Positions 1 to 10,034 of a stretch of DNA of 64,000 bases are shown here, in pieces; the stretch's first letter is position 1, and each line of letters starts with the position of its first letter. The notes under the pieces were generated by a model. That model was not told the DNA's origin, did not search any database, and was given only the letters and a program-made list of their open reading frames with translations. Both the position numbers and the translations under genes were made by a program. Source of the stretch: Ruegeria discodermiae (GTDB lineage: Bacteria; Pseudomonadota; Alphaproteobacteria; Rhodobacterales; Rhodobacteraceae); assembly GCF_030758345.1 (NCBI RefSeq), contig NZ_JAVAMO010000004.1, positions 248,001 to 312,000 on the forward strand, read 5' to 3'.

Positions 1-9
1 GAGGCTGAC

Positions 10-1533
10 ATGTTTGAAGGCATTATGACGGGCCTCGCAACGGCCTTTACATTCACCAATATCATGATGGTCATTGGCGGCTGTCTGATCGGGACCTTCA
101 TCGGCATGTTGCCGGGTCTTGGCCCGATGTCGATTATCGCGATCATGATCCCTGTGGCGATCACCATCGGCGATCCCTCGACCGCGCTGATCCTGCTGGC
201 GGGCGTCTATTACGGCGCTGTCTTTGGCGGATCGACCTCGTCCATTCTGATCAACGCGCCGGGGGTCGCGTCAACCGTGGCTACCAGCTTTGACGGCTAT
301 CCGCTCGCCCGATCCGGCCAGGCGGGCAAGGCATTGACCGTGGCCGCGATCTCGTCCTTTGCAGGGGGCTCGATTGGGGCGATCCTGCTGATGATCTTCG
401 CGCCCATGCTGGCCTCGGTAGCGTTGCTTTTTCACTCGTCCGAATATTTCGCCCTGATGGTGGTGGGACTTTCGGCTATTGCCGCATTCGCGGGCACCGG
501 ACAGGTGGCCAAGGCATTGCTGATGACCTTCCTGGGTCTGATAATGGCCACCGTGGGCGAAGGCGTTCTGTTCAACATGCCGCGCTTCACCATGGGGATC
601 ATGGACCTGCAATCTGGCTTCGGCTTCATCACGCTGGCCATGGCGATGTTTGCCTTGCCCGAGGCGATCTATCTTGTGCTCGACCCGAGCCGGTCCAAAA
701 CCGGCGATGGTGAGGATGGCGGCAAGATCACCAATCTGCGCATCAACCGGCAGGAGGCAAAAAGCATCGCGCCGGTGATTGGCCGCCAGTCGCTGCAAGG
801 CTTCTTCATCGGCGTTCTGCCGGGTGCAGGGGCAACCATCGCGTCCTTCCTCGGCTACGCGGTCGAACGCAACATTGCCCCCAAGGAAGAGCAGGAGCAG
901 TTCGGCAAAGGCGCGATCAAAGGCATCGCCGCACCGGAAAGCGCCAACAACGCCGCCTGTACCGGATCTTTCGTGCCGCTGCTGACGCTTGGTATTCCCG
1001 GTTCGGGCACCACCGCGATCCTGCTCGGTGCGCTGATTGCGCTCAACGTCTCGCCCGGCCCGCGCCTGATGGTGGATGAGCCGCAGATCTTCTGGGCGGT
1101 CATCATCTCGATGTATCTAGGCAACCTGGTTCTGCTAATCCTGAACCTGCCGCTGATCCCCTATATCGCCAAGGTGCTGGCGGTGCCGCGCAACTTCCTG
1201 ATCCCGTTCATTTTGTTCTTTACCCTGATGGGGGCCTATATCGGGCAGAACAACGCAACGGAGTTACTGATCCTGGTAGGCTTCGGCATCTGCGCGACGA
1301 TCCTGCGCTTTGCCGATTACCCGCTGGCACCGCTGCTGATCGGATTCATCCTCGGCCCGCTACTGGAGAACAACTTCTCGCGCGCGATGCAGCTTTATGA
1401 CGGGATGGGATTCATCTGGTCACGTCCGATGACGCTGGGGCTGCTGATCTTTGCGGTGGTCCTGGTGGTGCTGCCCAGCTACCGCGCCCGCCGCGCCCGC
1501 GCCCGGGCCGAAGGGGTGGCCGACGGCGATTGA
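10..1533 (+). CDS. Tripartite tricarboxylate transporter large permease, TctA family
   Basis: This 507-residue protein is almost entirely hydrophobic, with about eleven predicted membrane segments. It carries the TctA-family glycine-rich signature near residues 30-42 (GMLPGLGP) and a second loop motif around 275-285 (GVLPGAGATIASF). TctA is the large channel subunit of TTT transporters, which take up tricarboxylates or other organic acids by cation symport using a periplasmic TctC binding protein. The length matches the family norm of about 500. A GAGG ribosome site lies at positions 1-4, close to the ATG. The partner TctB and TctC genes are not downstream, so they are probably upstream of the window. 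The substrate cannot be read from the sequence. Confidence 0.93.
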   Translation: MFEGIMTGLATAFTFTNIMMVIGGCLIGTFIGMLPGLGPMSIIAIMIPVAITIGDPSTALILLAGVYYGAVFGGSTSSILINAPGVASTVATSFDGYPLARSGQAGKALTVAAISSFAGGSIGAILLMIFAPMLASVALLFHSSEYFALMVVGLSAIAAFAGTGQVAKALLMTFLGLIMATVGEGVLFNMPRFTMGIMDLQSGFGFITLAMAMFALPEAIYLVLDPSRSKTGDGEDGGKITNLRINRQEAKSIAPVIGRQSLQGFFIGVLPGAGATIASFLGYAVERNIAPKEEQEQFGKGAIKGIAAPESANNAACTGSFVPLLTLGIPGSGTTAILLGALIALNVSPGPRLMVDEPQIFWAVIISMYLGNLVLLILNLPLIPYIAKVLAVPRNFLIPFILFFTLMGAYIGQNNATELLILVGFGICATILRFADYPLAPLLIGFILGPLLENNFSRAMQLYDGMGFIWSRPMTLGLLIFAVVLVVLPSYRARRARARAEGVADGD

Positions 1534-1553
1534 CCCGGGTTTCCGAAGAGTTG

Positions 1554-1581
1554 GAAGGGGCCGGCGCAAGCTGGCCCCTTC
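1554..1581. terminator. Hairpin between convergent genes
   Basis: Nine-base arms GAAGGGGCC and GGCCCCTTC are separated by ten bases, just after the tctA-like gene. The following GTGTTT is only a weak T-tract, so this may be a bidirectional or weak terminator. Confidence 0.55.
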
Positions 1582-1629
1582 GTGTTTGGATAGCTACAAG
1601 GCAGAGCGTTGGCGCCAGCCGCTGTCAGA

Positions 1630-2517
1630 TCATCTCAGATAGGTATTGAACCAATCAATCGTCCGATCCCAAGCCAATTCAGCCATGGCCTCGTCATATC
1701 GCGGCGTGCTGTCATTGTGGAAACCGTGGTTCGCCCCTTCGTAGATATACGCTTCATAGACGTTGCCGTTGGCTTTCAAGGCCGCTTCGAAATCAGGCCA
1801 GCCCGCGTTGATGCGCTCATCGAGTTCACCCATCTGGATCAACAAGGGCGCCTTGATCTTTGACACATCCTCTGCTGCGGGCTGACGCCCGTAGAACGGC
1901 ACCCCGGCAGCAAGCTCCGGGTACGCCACAGCGATGGCGCTCACAACACCTCCGCCATAGCAGAACCCGACCGCACCGACCTTGCCGGTGCTGTCCTCGC
2001 GCGTTAGCAGATATTCGAAACCCGCGAAGAAGTCGTTCATCAGCTCGGTCCGGTCAACCGTGCGCTGAAGCTCGCGCCCATCGGCGTCATTGCCGGGATA
2101 GCCGCCGACCGAGGTCAGCCCATCTGGGGCCAGTGCCATGAAACCGGCCTTTGCCAGTCGGCGCGCCACATCCTCGATATAAGGGTTGAGCCCGCGATTC
2201 TCGTGAATGACCAGAACGGCAGGCAAGGGCCCTTCGACTCCGGCAGGGCGCACCAGATAGCCCCGGACGTCCCCCGTGCCATTGGGCGAGGGATACATGA
2301 CGTACTCCGCATGGATGTCAGGGTCATTGAACGATACCTGCTCGGCCAGTGCGTAGTTGGGGCTGAGCATGTTCAGCAGTGCGGCGCTAGTCACGCCACC
2401 GACCGCAAACTTGCCTGCACGATCTAGGAATTCGCGTTTGGTGATCTTTCCGTGGGCGTAGAAATCGTAGAGATCAAGAAGTTCCTGATCGAAGTCTTTT
2501 GCGGTCATGCGGGTCAT
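1630..2517 (-). CDS. Dienelactone hydrolase family protein
   Basis: An alpha/beta hydrolase of 295 residues. The nucleophile elbow is GFCYGGG with Cys186, and the acid and base are probably Asp233 (after GELDE) and His264 (in GANHGFH), the Cys-Asp-His triad of dienelactone hydrolases. Residues 35-58 form a hydrophobic stretch before the catalytic domain, as in YghX-type members, which may be an export signal without a clear twin-arginine motif. An AGGAGG ribosome site sits eight bases before the chosen ATG. It lies alone between tctA and katG, so the true substrate (a lactone or ester) is not indicated by context. Confidence 0.85.
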   Translation of the reverse strand: MTRMTAKDFDQELLDLYDFYAHGKITKREFLDRAGKFAVGGVTSAALLNMLSPNYALAEQVSFNDPDIHAEYVMYPSPNGTGDVRGYLVRPAGVEGPLPAVLVIHENRGLNPYIEDVARRLAKAGFMALAPDGLTSVGGYPGNDADGRELQRTVDRTELMNDFFAGFEYLLTREDSTGKVGAVGFCYGGGVVSAIAVAYPELAAGVPFYGRQPAAEDVSKIKAPLLIQMGELDERINAGWPDFEAALKANGNVYEAYIYEGANHGFHNDSTPRYDEAMAELAWDRTIDWFNTYLR

Positions 2518-2612
2518 GACACGTCCTCCTGGGTTCAGTGTGACAAGGTGATCTTTCTGAAAAAGTGAGGGTATTGCGGGACAGTCTACAAGAAGACTCC
2601 GACTTGTGCGTC

Positions 2613-2753
2613 TTAAGAAACCTCCATGTTGAGAAAATCCTCCTGCGCGGGGGTGGTGCCATAGATGATGCGAACGGAGCGGTAGCGGCTCAGATCCGCA
2701 TTCAGGTCGAAACTACCCGCGCAATCAAACGCCCGCAGGCATAGCGCGAGGCA
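2613..2753 (-). pseudogene. Possible 3' remnant of a lost gene
   Basis: Between the katG terminator and the hydrolase gene, one minus-strand frame stays open for 46 codons with strongly G/C third positions and ends in TAA at 2613. The tail reads as protein-like sequence (for example the segment [20 protein letters not shown]). No start codon or ribosome site precedes it, and the katG terminator begins immediately upstream. I do not recognise the family. It could be the C-terminal stump of a deleted gene or simply chance; the evidence is codon bias only. Confidence 0.25.
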
Positions 2754-2755
2754 CG

Positions 2756-2783
2756 AAAAAAGGCGCGCCGCTTCCGGCGCGCC
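2756..2783 (-). terminator. Intrinsic terminator of katG
   Basis: On the minus strand the perfect arms GGCGCGCC flank a six-base loop and are followed by six T residues, beginning 25 bases after the katG stop. This is a textbook rho-independent terminator. Confidence 0.9.
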
Positions 2784-2807
2784 CTGATGCGAGTGAGTGG
2801 CGCATCT

Positions 2808-5018
<2,211 letters not shown>

Positions 5019-5226
5019 CTAAAGTCTCCGATCGTGGCTGCGTTATGTAACTCTGTCTGCGCAAGACTCCGATGCGCCCGGTTCCCGTCCAGTGGCGTGG
5101 ACCGCCCGTAGCCTGGGCATATCAACCGGATTCGCATCATCCTCCCCGTAGCTGATGACGGAATGCTAGCAAAACCTTAGAATTGTTTTAAGTTGCATTT
5201 TCCGATTGTGGCGATAATTTTTAGTT
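5019..5226. promoter_or_regulatory. katG-oxyR divergent control region
   Basis: This 208-bp region separates the two divergent genes. The AT-rich part near oxyR holds two interrupted palindromes: CTTA-N9-TAAG at 5176-5192, and ATAA-N7-TTAT at 5214-5228, which overlaps the oxyR start codon. The second resembles one half of the ATAG-N7-CTAT pattern known for OxyR, fitting negative autoregulation of oxyR and activation of katG. Binding is inferred. Confidence 0.45.
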
Positions 5227-6126
5227 ATGGCAAATCTGACGCTCCGGCAGTTGCGATATTTTCAGGCGCTGTCGCGGCACGCGCATTTCGGACGTGCCGC
5301 AGATGCCTGCGCGATCTCGCAACCCGCCCTATCCGTGCAGATCAAGGAGTTGGAGGAAAACCTTGGCGTTCAACTGTTTGAACGTAGCGCGCGACATGTG
5401 CGGCTGACCAGCTTTGGTGAGGAGTTCGCCCTGCGCGTTCGCGACATCCTGCGTTCGGTGGATGAGCTGGCGGATATGGCGCGCGCCTCTCAAGCAGAGT
5501 TGGCGGGCCGGTTGCGCATCGGGGTCATTCCGACCATCGCCCCCTATCTGCTGCCATCCCTTGTCGGCGCGCTGACCCGAACCCATCCGGGACTCGATCT
5601 GCACATTCGCGAGACGCTGACATCCAAGCTGCTGGAGGAGGTCACCGAAGGCCGTCTGGACACCGCCATCGTGGCGCTCCCGGTGTCAGAGTCCGCTTTC
5701 ACCGAGGTGGAGCTTTTTGCCGAGGATTTCGTCCTGATCCGGCCGGAGGCGGACGCGGGCAAACCGACACCCAGCGGCGAGTCTTTGCGCAAGATGCGCC
5801 TGCTGCTGCTGGAAGAGGGGCATTGTTTTCGCGACCAGGCGCTGTCCTTCTGCAACATCCAATCGGCGGTGCCGCGCGAGGGGCTGGATGGCAGTTCGCT
5901 GTCAACGCTGGTCCAGATGGTCGGCGCCGGGATCGGCGTCACGCTGATCCCGGAAATGGCGGTTCCGGTGGAAACCCGTTCAGCCGCCGTATCCGTCGCA
6001 CGCTTCGACGCCCCCCGCCCCTCGCGCACCATCGGAATGATCTGGCGCAAGACCAGCCCGATTGCCGGTCAGTTGCGGGTGATTTCCGAATGTGTTCGCG
6101 AAGCCGGGATGGAACAGCTAGCGTGA
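5227..6126 (+). CDS. oxyR: Hydrogen peroxide-sensing LysR-type regulator OxyR
   Basis: A LysR-type regulator of 299 residues with an N-terminal winged helix-turn-helix (about residues 5-64) and a C-terminal sensor domain. The sensor keeps the two OxyR redox cysteines, Cys200 and Cys209, in EEGHCFRDQALSFC, matching Cys199 and Cys208 of Escherichia coli OxyR. Disulphide formation between them switches the protein into an activator of peroxide defence genes. It is divergent from katG, the classic arrangement. The start chosen gives the usual LysR N-terminus beginning NLTLRQLRYF. Confidence 0.95.
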   Translation: MANLTLRQLRYFQALSRHAHFGRAADACAISQPALSVQIKELEENLGVQLFERSARHVRLTSFGEEFALRVRDILRSVDELADMARASQAELAGRLRIGVIPTIAPYLLPSLVGALTRTHPGLDLHIRETLTSKLLEEVTEGRLDTAIVALPVSESAFTEVELFAEDFVLIRPEADAGKPTPSGESLRKMRLLLLEEGHCFRDQALSFCNIQSAVPREGLDGSSLSTLVQMVGAGIGVTLIPEMAVPVETRSAAVSVARFDAPRPSRTIGMIWRKTSPIAGQLRVISECVREAGMEQLA

Positions 6127-6151
6127 TCAGGCACAGATCAGGGAAACTCAA

Positions 6152-6487
6152 ATGTCACAGATCACCAGCTTCCATGCCCATGTCTATTTCGACGAGGCCA
6201 CGCAGGATGTGGCCCAGCAGGTCTGCGAAGAGGCCGCAAAGCTCTTTCCGGTCGAAATGGGCCGGATGCATGCCAAACCCGTCGGCCCGCATCCGCGATG
6301 GAGCTGCCAATTGGCCTTTGCGCCCGAGGTCTTCGATCAGGTGATCCCCTGGCTGATGCTGAACCGGCAGGGGCTGACGGTGTTCACCCATCCCGAAACC
6401 GGAGACCATCTGGCAGACCATCGCGACCGCGCGATCTGGATGGGTGAGATGCTGGATTTGAACCTATCGATATTTGACAAGCTCTGA
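6152..6487 (+). CDS. DOPA 4,5-dioxygenase family protein
   Basis: A 111-residue protein of the small DOPA 4,5-dioxygenase family, recognised by the N-terminal FHAHVYFD (His8, His10), the central GPHPRWSCQLAF and the C-terminal LTVFTHPETGDHLADH segments. These histidines are the likely non-heme iron ligands. Characterised fungal members open the ring of catechols such as DOPA; the role of bacterial copies is mostly unknown. It follows oxyR by 25 bases on the same strand and could be co-transcribed with it, but nothing else links it to peroxide stress. Confidence 0.85.
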   Translation: MSQITSFHAHVYFDEATQDVAQQVCEEAAKLFPVEMGRMHAKPVGPHPRWSCQLAFAPEVFDQVIPWLMLNRQGLTVFTHPETGDHLADHRDRAIWMGEMLDLNLSIFDKL

Positions 6488-6491
6488 GCAC

Positions 6492-6515
6492 CCAAGCGGT
6501 TTCGGAACCGCTTGG
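6492..6515. repeat. Perfect 10-bp-arm hairpin
   Basis: Arms CCAAGCGGTT and AACCGCTTGG flank a TCGG tetraloop, four bases after the preceding stop codon. No T-tract follows directly. It is the first of two strong adjacent hairpins. Confidence 0.7.
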
Positions 6516-6540
6516 ACAAGGCCGTTGCAAAGGTGTGAAG

Positions 6541-6566
6541 GGCCATAGGGTGTGAACCCTATGGCC
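6541..6566. repeat. Perfect 11-bp-arm hairpin with GTGA loop
   Basis: Arms GGCCATAGGGT and ACCCTATGGCC flank GTGA, which as RNA is a GNRA tetraloop. It lies 25 bases after the first hairpin and before a weaker third stem. Confidence 0.7.
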
Positions 6567-6568
6567 AG

Positions 6569-6603
6569 CACTTTGACACTGATTGAAAGTGAGATTGTTT
6601 TTT
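6569..6603 (+). terminator. Probable terminator of the oxyR-dioxygenase unit
   Basis: CACTTT and AAAGTG form a six-base stem with an eleven-base loop, followed after six bases by a run of six T residues. It is weaker than the two hairpins before it but is the only one with a T-tract. Confidence 0.45.
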
Positions 6604-6641
6604 CGCGCGTTGTGTCCTCTACGTTGGATTTGGGTTGGGCA

Positions 6642-7382
6642 TCAATCACGCACAAGGTGGCCGCCATCTACATCCAGCACGGTGCCGGTCAGGAACTCGT
6701 TTGTCATTGCCATGATGACAGCTTGCGCAACGTCCTGCGCCTCCCCAACCCGTCCGACAGGCAGTCTGCCGCCAACTTGCGCGTACATGTCTTCGCGCGC
6801 CGCATCCGGCATTGCCGCATAGGCTTCGGTTGCAACCATGCCAGGGCTGATGCAGTTCACCCGCGCGCGACCGGACAGTTCCAGCGCCAGCCCCTTCGCC
6901 AGTGCCTCAACCGCCGCGTTTACTGCGCCAAGACCTGTGGCGCCGGCAGATGGGCGGCGGCTGAGCACGCCGGAAAAGAGCGTGATAGACCCGCCGTTGC
7001 TCAACACAGGCAACACTTCGCGCGCAGCTACATAGGGGCCGAGGAACTTAGCCTCGACCATGTCGCGCAGATCGTCTGTGGGCAGATCCATGAACGCCCC
7101 ATGCGCAGCGCTTGAGGCAGTGATCACCAGATGATCCACCGGTCCCAGCCCTCCGACCCAGGATTTAACGTCGGCTTCCTGGGTCGTATCCACAGGCGCG
7201 GCCTTCACCCCGCCCCCAATTTCGTCCGCTGCGGCCTGTAACTTGGCCGGATTGCGGCTGGCGATCGTGACCTTTGCGCCAAGGGCGGCGGCCATCTTTG
7301 CGGTGGCCTTCCCCATGCCACTGCTGCCGCCGACGATGACGAGATGTTTGCCCTTCAGGGCAGTCTCAAAAACCGTGCTCAT
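6642..7382 (-). CDS. SDR family protein lacking the usual catalytic Tyr and Lys
   Basis: A 246-residue short-chain dehydrogenase-fold protein with the nucleotide-binding motif GGSSGMG near residues 19-25 and the NxxSPG-like segment RVNCISPGMV. Where most SDRs have Tyr-x3-Lys after the active-site serine, this protein reads GLGAVNAAVEAL, so Leu and Asn replace them. The ATG at 7382 is preceded by AAGGAA and gives the normal SDR N-terminus; a longer frame from 7418 would overlap the end of the upstream reductase. It is probably transcribed with the quinone reductase upstream. It may bind NADP without classical SDR catalysis. Confidence 0.85.
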   Translation of the reverse strand: MSTVFETALKGKHLVIVGGSSGMGKATAKMAAALGAKVTIASRNPAKLQAAADEIGGGVKAAPVDTTQEADVKSWVGGLGPVDHLVITASSAAHGAFMDLPTDDLRDMVEAKFLGPYVAAREVLPVLSNGGSITLFSGVLSRRPSAGATGLGAVNAAVEALAKGLALELSGRARVNCISPGMVATEAYAAMPDAAREDMYAQVGGRLPVGRVGEAQDVAQAVIMAMTNEFLTGTVLDVDGGHLVRD

Positions 7383-7470
7383 TGCTATGGTTCCTTTTTT
7401 GTCGGGTCGGTCAATCAATGCTCAGTACAAGCTTGCCGGTGGTTTCTCCTGCTTCCGGACGGCGATGCGC

Positions 7471-8400
7471 CTAGGCGGCTTCGGCAATGGGTAGGGTGGC
7501 AATCTGCGGGGTCAGAACGCCGGTCTCTAGCAGGTCGAACACCGTGGCCATATCCGCGCTGAACCCATCGGGGCGGTTGAGGAAATAGGTATAGATGTCG
7601 CTGACCCGCACTGAGACCGATTTCTGAAAATGCTTCGCTAGATCTTCAGCAAAGCCACCTGCGGGCGGACCAGCTATGAACCCGAACAGGACTGCCGTAC
7701 CAAGCGGAGCCAGCACGTCGAGGTCGGATTTCAACGACTCGCCCGAGATCGGGTTCAGCGTCAGATCCACGCCGCGCTCGTCGGTAATTTCCATCACCCG
7801 TGCGGTGACATCCTCGGTGCGATAGTCGATCACGTGATCGGCGCCTTGATCTTTGGCGTACCCGACCTTGTTGGTGCTGGTCGAAGCGATCACAGTCATG
7901 CCCAGATGTTTGGCGATCTGCAGGGCCATAGTACCGACGCCCCCCGCAGCCGCATGAACCAGCACGGATTTACCCGCCCCGCCCAGATTGACCAGCATAT
8001 GATAGGCCGTCATTGCGTTGACCGGGATGGCGGCTGCGATGTCAAAGCTGATCGGGTCGGCCAGCCGGGTAACATAGGGCGCTCCGATCACAGAATGGGT
8101 GCCATAACCGCCCGCACCGATTGGCCCTATCCACGCCACGCGGTCACCCAAGGAAAAACCGTCTACACCCTCGCCCAGCGCTTCGACGATTCCGGCCCCC
8201 TCAACACCCGGCACATGAGGCAGATCGGGCATCATCCCTTCGGGCATTTCGCCCCTGCGGATGACCGTGTCGATAAAGTTGACCGCCCCGGCATGGTTGC
8301 GGATCAGGATTTGCCCGCCACCGGGCTGCGGAATTGTCCGGTCGGTTTTGCTCAGAACGTCCGGCCCGCCGGTCTGAGTGATTTCAATTGCGTAGGGCAT
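7471..8400 (-). CDS. NADPH:quinone oxidoreductase, truncated by in-frame amber codon
   Basis: A zinc-independent MDR/quinone-oxidoreductase-type enzyme of 309 residues, with the N-terminal ITQTGGPDVL motif and the NADPH-binding AAAGGVGTMALQIAKHLG near residues 150-170. The reading frame stops at TAG (7471-7473) after LPIAEAA, but the same frame continues for 19 sense codons that read as a perfect family C-terminus (AHRRPEAGETTGKLVLSID) and ends at TGA 7411. A single change from GAG would explain the stop. The product lacks the last beta strand and may be inactive. It is divergent from a LysR gene that probably controls it. Confidence 0.85.
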   Translation of the reverse strand: MPYAIEITQTGGPDVLSKTDRTIPQPGGGQILIRNHAGAVNFIDTVIRRGEMPEGMMPDLPHVPGVEGAGIVEALGEGVDGFSLGDRVAWIGPIGAGGYGTHSVIGAPYVTRLADPISFDIAAAIPVNAMTAYHMLVNLGGAGKSVLVHAAAGGVGTMALQIAKHLGMTVIASTSTNKVGYAKDQGADHVIDYRTEDVTARVMEITDERGVDLTLNPISGESLKSDLDVLAPLGTAVLFGFIAGPPAGGFAEDLAKHFQKSVSVRVSDIYTYFLNRPDGFSADMATVFDLLETGVLTPQIATLPIAEAA

Positions 8401-8463
8401 GGTGTGTCTCCTTCTGTTGAGCAGAAGGTAGCGGTTGCATACTTACGTGATAATAGTTGATTT

Positions 8464-8480
8464 TGAGATATATTATCTCA
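8464..8480. promoter_or_regulatory. Palindromic operator between quinone reductase and LysR gene
   Basis: TGAGATA-TAT-TATCTCA is a perfect seven-base inverted repeat 12 bases before the LysR start and 64 bases from the divergent reductase start. The size and T-N11-A content suit a LysR-type binding box. Confidence 0.55.
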
Positions 8481-8491
8481 TAAATAGGATT

Positions 8492-9328
8492 ATGATCTAT
8501 AACGACCTTGCTCTGTTTACTGTCGTCGCCAACCACCTCAGCTTTTCCAAGGCTGCAGACCGCTTGGGCATACCGCTCAGCCGGATCAGCCGCAGGGTAG
8601 CTGAGTTAGAGGGCCATCTGGGCACCAAGCTGTTTGAGCGCACGACCCGCCAGGTTCGCCTGACCGAAGAGGGTCGGCGCCTTCTGGATCGCTGTCAGAA
8701 CCCGATTGAAGCGCTGCAGGGAGTTGTTGGGTTTGCAGACGATACCAGACGTCAAAGCATCCGCGTTACCGCGCCACCACTGGCCGCCCGCACAACAATA
8801 GGCCCCCGACTGCTGGATTTTGCGGAACAGAATCCGGATGTGGAACTTGAGCTGACCACAACAAATGTCATGCTGGACTTCTTTCGTGATAATATTGATC
8901 TAGCCTTCCGGGTCGGCCCATTGACGGATTCCAGCCTTGTCGCAAAACGGCTCTGGTCGGTTCCCTACTGCTTTTGCGCCGGTTTGGGTTTGATCCAGGA
9001 ACGCGGGCTGAACGCTTCGGTCCCGCGCCAGGATTTTCTGGCCTTGCCCGCACTGATATCTGGTCAGCCCTGGGTACTTGAAACCGGCGAAGTGCTGCAC
9101 CCAAAGCATATCGCGCACAGCTTAACCGACCTTGATGTCATTGCGCAGGCCGCCCGCCGGGACTTGGGCGTAGCAATGCTGCCTCTGGATATGATGGGTG
9201 GCGATTTGCAACGGCTTGACGTCACGGACACCATGCCGCTGACGCGGGACATGTTCGCCGTTTATCCCAGCCGTCGCCTCTTGCCCGCACGGATCAGGAG
9301 ACTGATTGATTTCATGTCGCCCGGGTAA
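8492..9328 (+). CDS. LysR-type transcriptional regulator
   Basis: A 278-residue LysR-type regulator starting at MIYNDLALFTVVANHLSFSK, with the DNA-binding helix-turn-helix in the first 60 residues and an effector-binding domain after it. Its N-terminal sequence (RLGIPLSRISRRVAELEGHLG, LFERTTRQVRLTEEG) is of the subgroup that usually controls divergent oxidoreductases. The ATG at 8492 follows an ATAGGAT ribosome site; a longer in-frame start at 8435 would read through the palindrome and is unlikely. It is divergent from the quinone reductase, its probable target; the inducer is unknown. Confidence 0.9.
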   Translation: MIYNDLALFTVVANHLSFSKAADRLGIPLSRISRRVAELEGHLGTKLFERTTRQVRLTEEGRRLLDRCQNPIEALQGVVGFADDTRRQSIRVTAPPLAARTTIGPRLLDFAEQNPDVELELTTTNVMLDFFRDNIDLAFRVGPLTDSSLVAKRLWSVPYCFCAGLGLIQERGLNASVPRQDFLALPALISGQPWVLETGEVLHPKHIAHSLTDLDVIAQAARRDLGVAMLPLDMMGGDLQRLDVTDTMPLTRDMFAVYPSRRLLPARIRRLIDFMSPG

Positions 9329-9331
9329 GGC

Positions 9332-10024
9332 CTACCACTCAATCGCAACACCGTCGCGAAAGAACCCTCCGGTCGGGCCGCTATTCGGCAGGGTTGCAGC
9401 CCAGACGACACCTTTGGCGCCTTCGGATACGGGGCGTCCGCCGCCGCCCATATCGGTGGCGACCCATCCGGGGCACACTGCATTGACGAGGATGCTTTGG
9501 GGTTTCAGTTCCGCAGCAGTCTTGATGGTCAGCGCATTCAATGCTGCTTTGGAAATACCGTAACCGGGCGTACCCGCTGACATACCGGTCAATGCCCCTG
9601 CCCCAGAAGACACGTTGACGATCCGGGCGTTCTCACCGCGTTGGAGCAACGGATTTGCCGCAATCGTTGTTGCCCAAGGACCAAAGAAGTTGGTGTCGAA
9701 CGCGCGTCGTACGCGCTCAAGATCAGCATGATAGGCCCGCTGATCCGTATCGTAATCCGCCCCCGCGTTGTTCACCAAGACATCAAGACGCCCGAACGCA
9801 GCTTCAATTTGCGCGAAGGCCGCTGCAACAGAGGTCTGATCGGACGCATCCAGTTGCACGGCTTGCGCCCCATACCCGATCTCATCCGCAGCAGCCCGCC
9901 CTTTTGCCAGATCGCGCGCACCTACAAGAACTTTCATCCCATGGTCTCGCGCCAATTGGCGGGAAACTTCCTTGCCGATGCCGCGATTGGCTCCGGTCAC
10001 GAGCGCGATGCGTTGGCTGGTCAT
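9332..10024 (-). CDS. SDR family NAD(P)-dependent oxidoreductase
   Basis: A classical short-chain dehydrogenase of 230 residues, with cofactor motif GANRGIG near residues 11-17, NNAG near 88, the active-site serine in NVSSGAG and the catalytic YGISK motif. The C-terminal region (GVVWAATLPNSGPTGGFFRDG) resembles carbonyl-reductase-like SDRs that use NADPH to reduce aldehydes, ketones or quinones. The ATG at 10024 begins MTSQRIALVTG, the usual SDR start. It ends three bases from the convergent LysR gene and follows an exported NTF2-fold gene by ten bases, so the two are probably co-transcribed. The substrate is unknown. Confidence 0.9.
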   Translation of the reverse strand: MTSQRIALVTGANRGIGKEVSRQLARDHGMKVLVGARDLAKGRAAADEIGYGAQAVQLDASDQTSVAAAFAQIEAAFGRLDVLVNNAGADYDTDQRAYHADLERVRRAFDTNFFGPWATTIAANPLLQRGENARIVNVSSGAGALTGMSAGTPGYGISKAALNALTIKTAAELKPQSILVNAVCPGWVATDMGGGGRPVSEGAKGVVWAATLPNSGPTGGFFRDGVAIEW

Positions 10025-10034
10025 GGTTTTTCTC

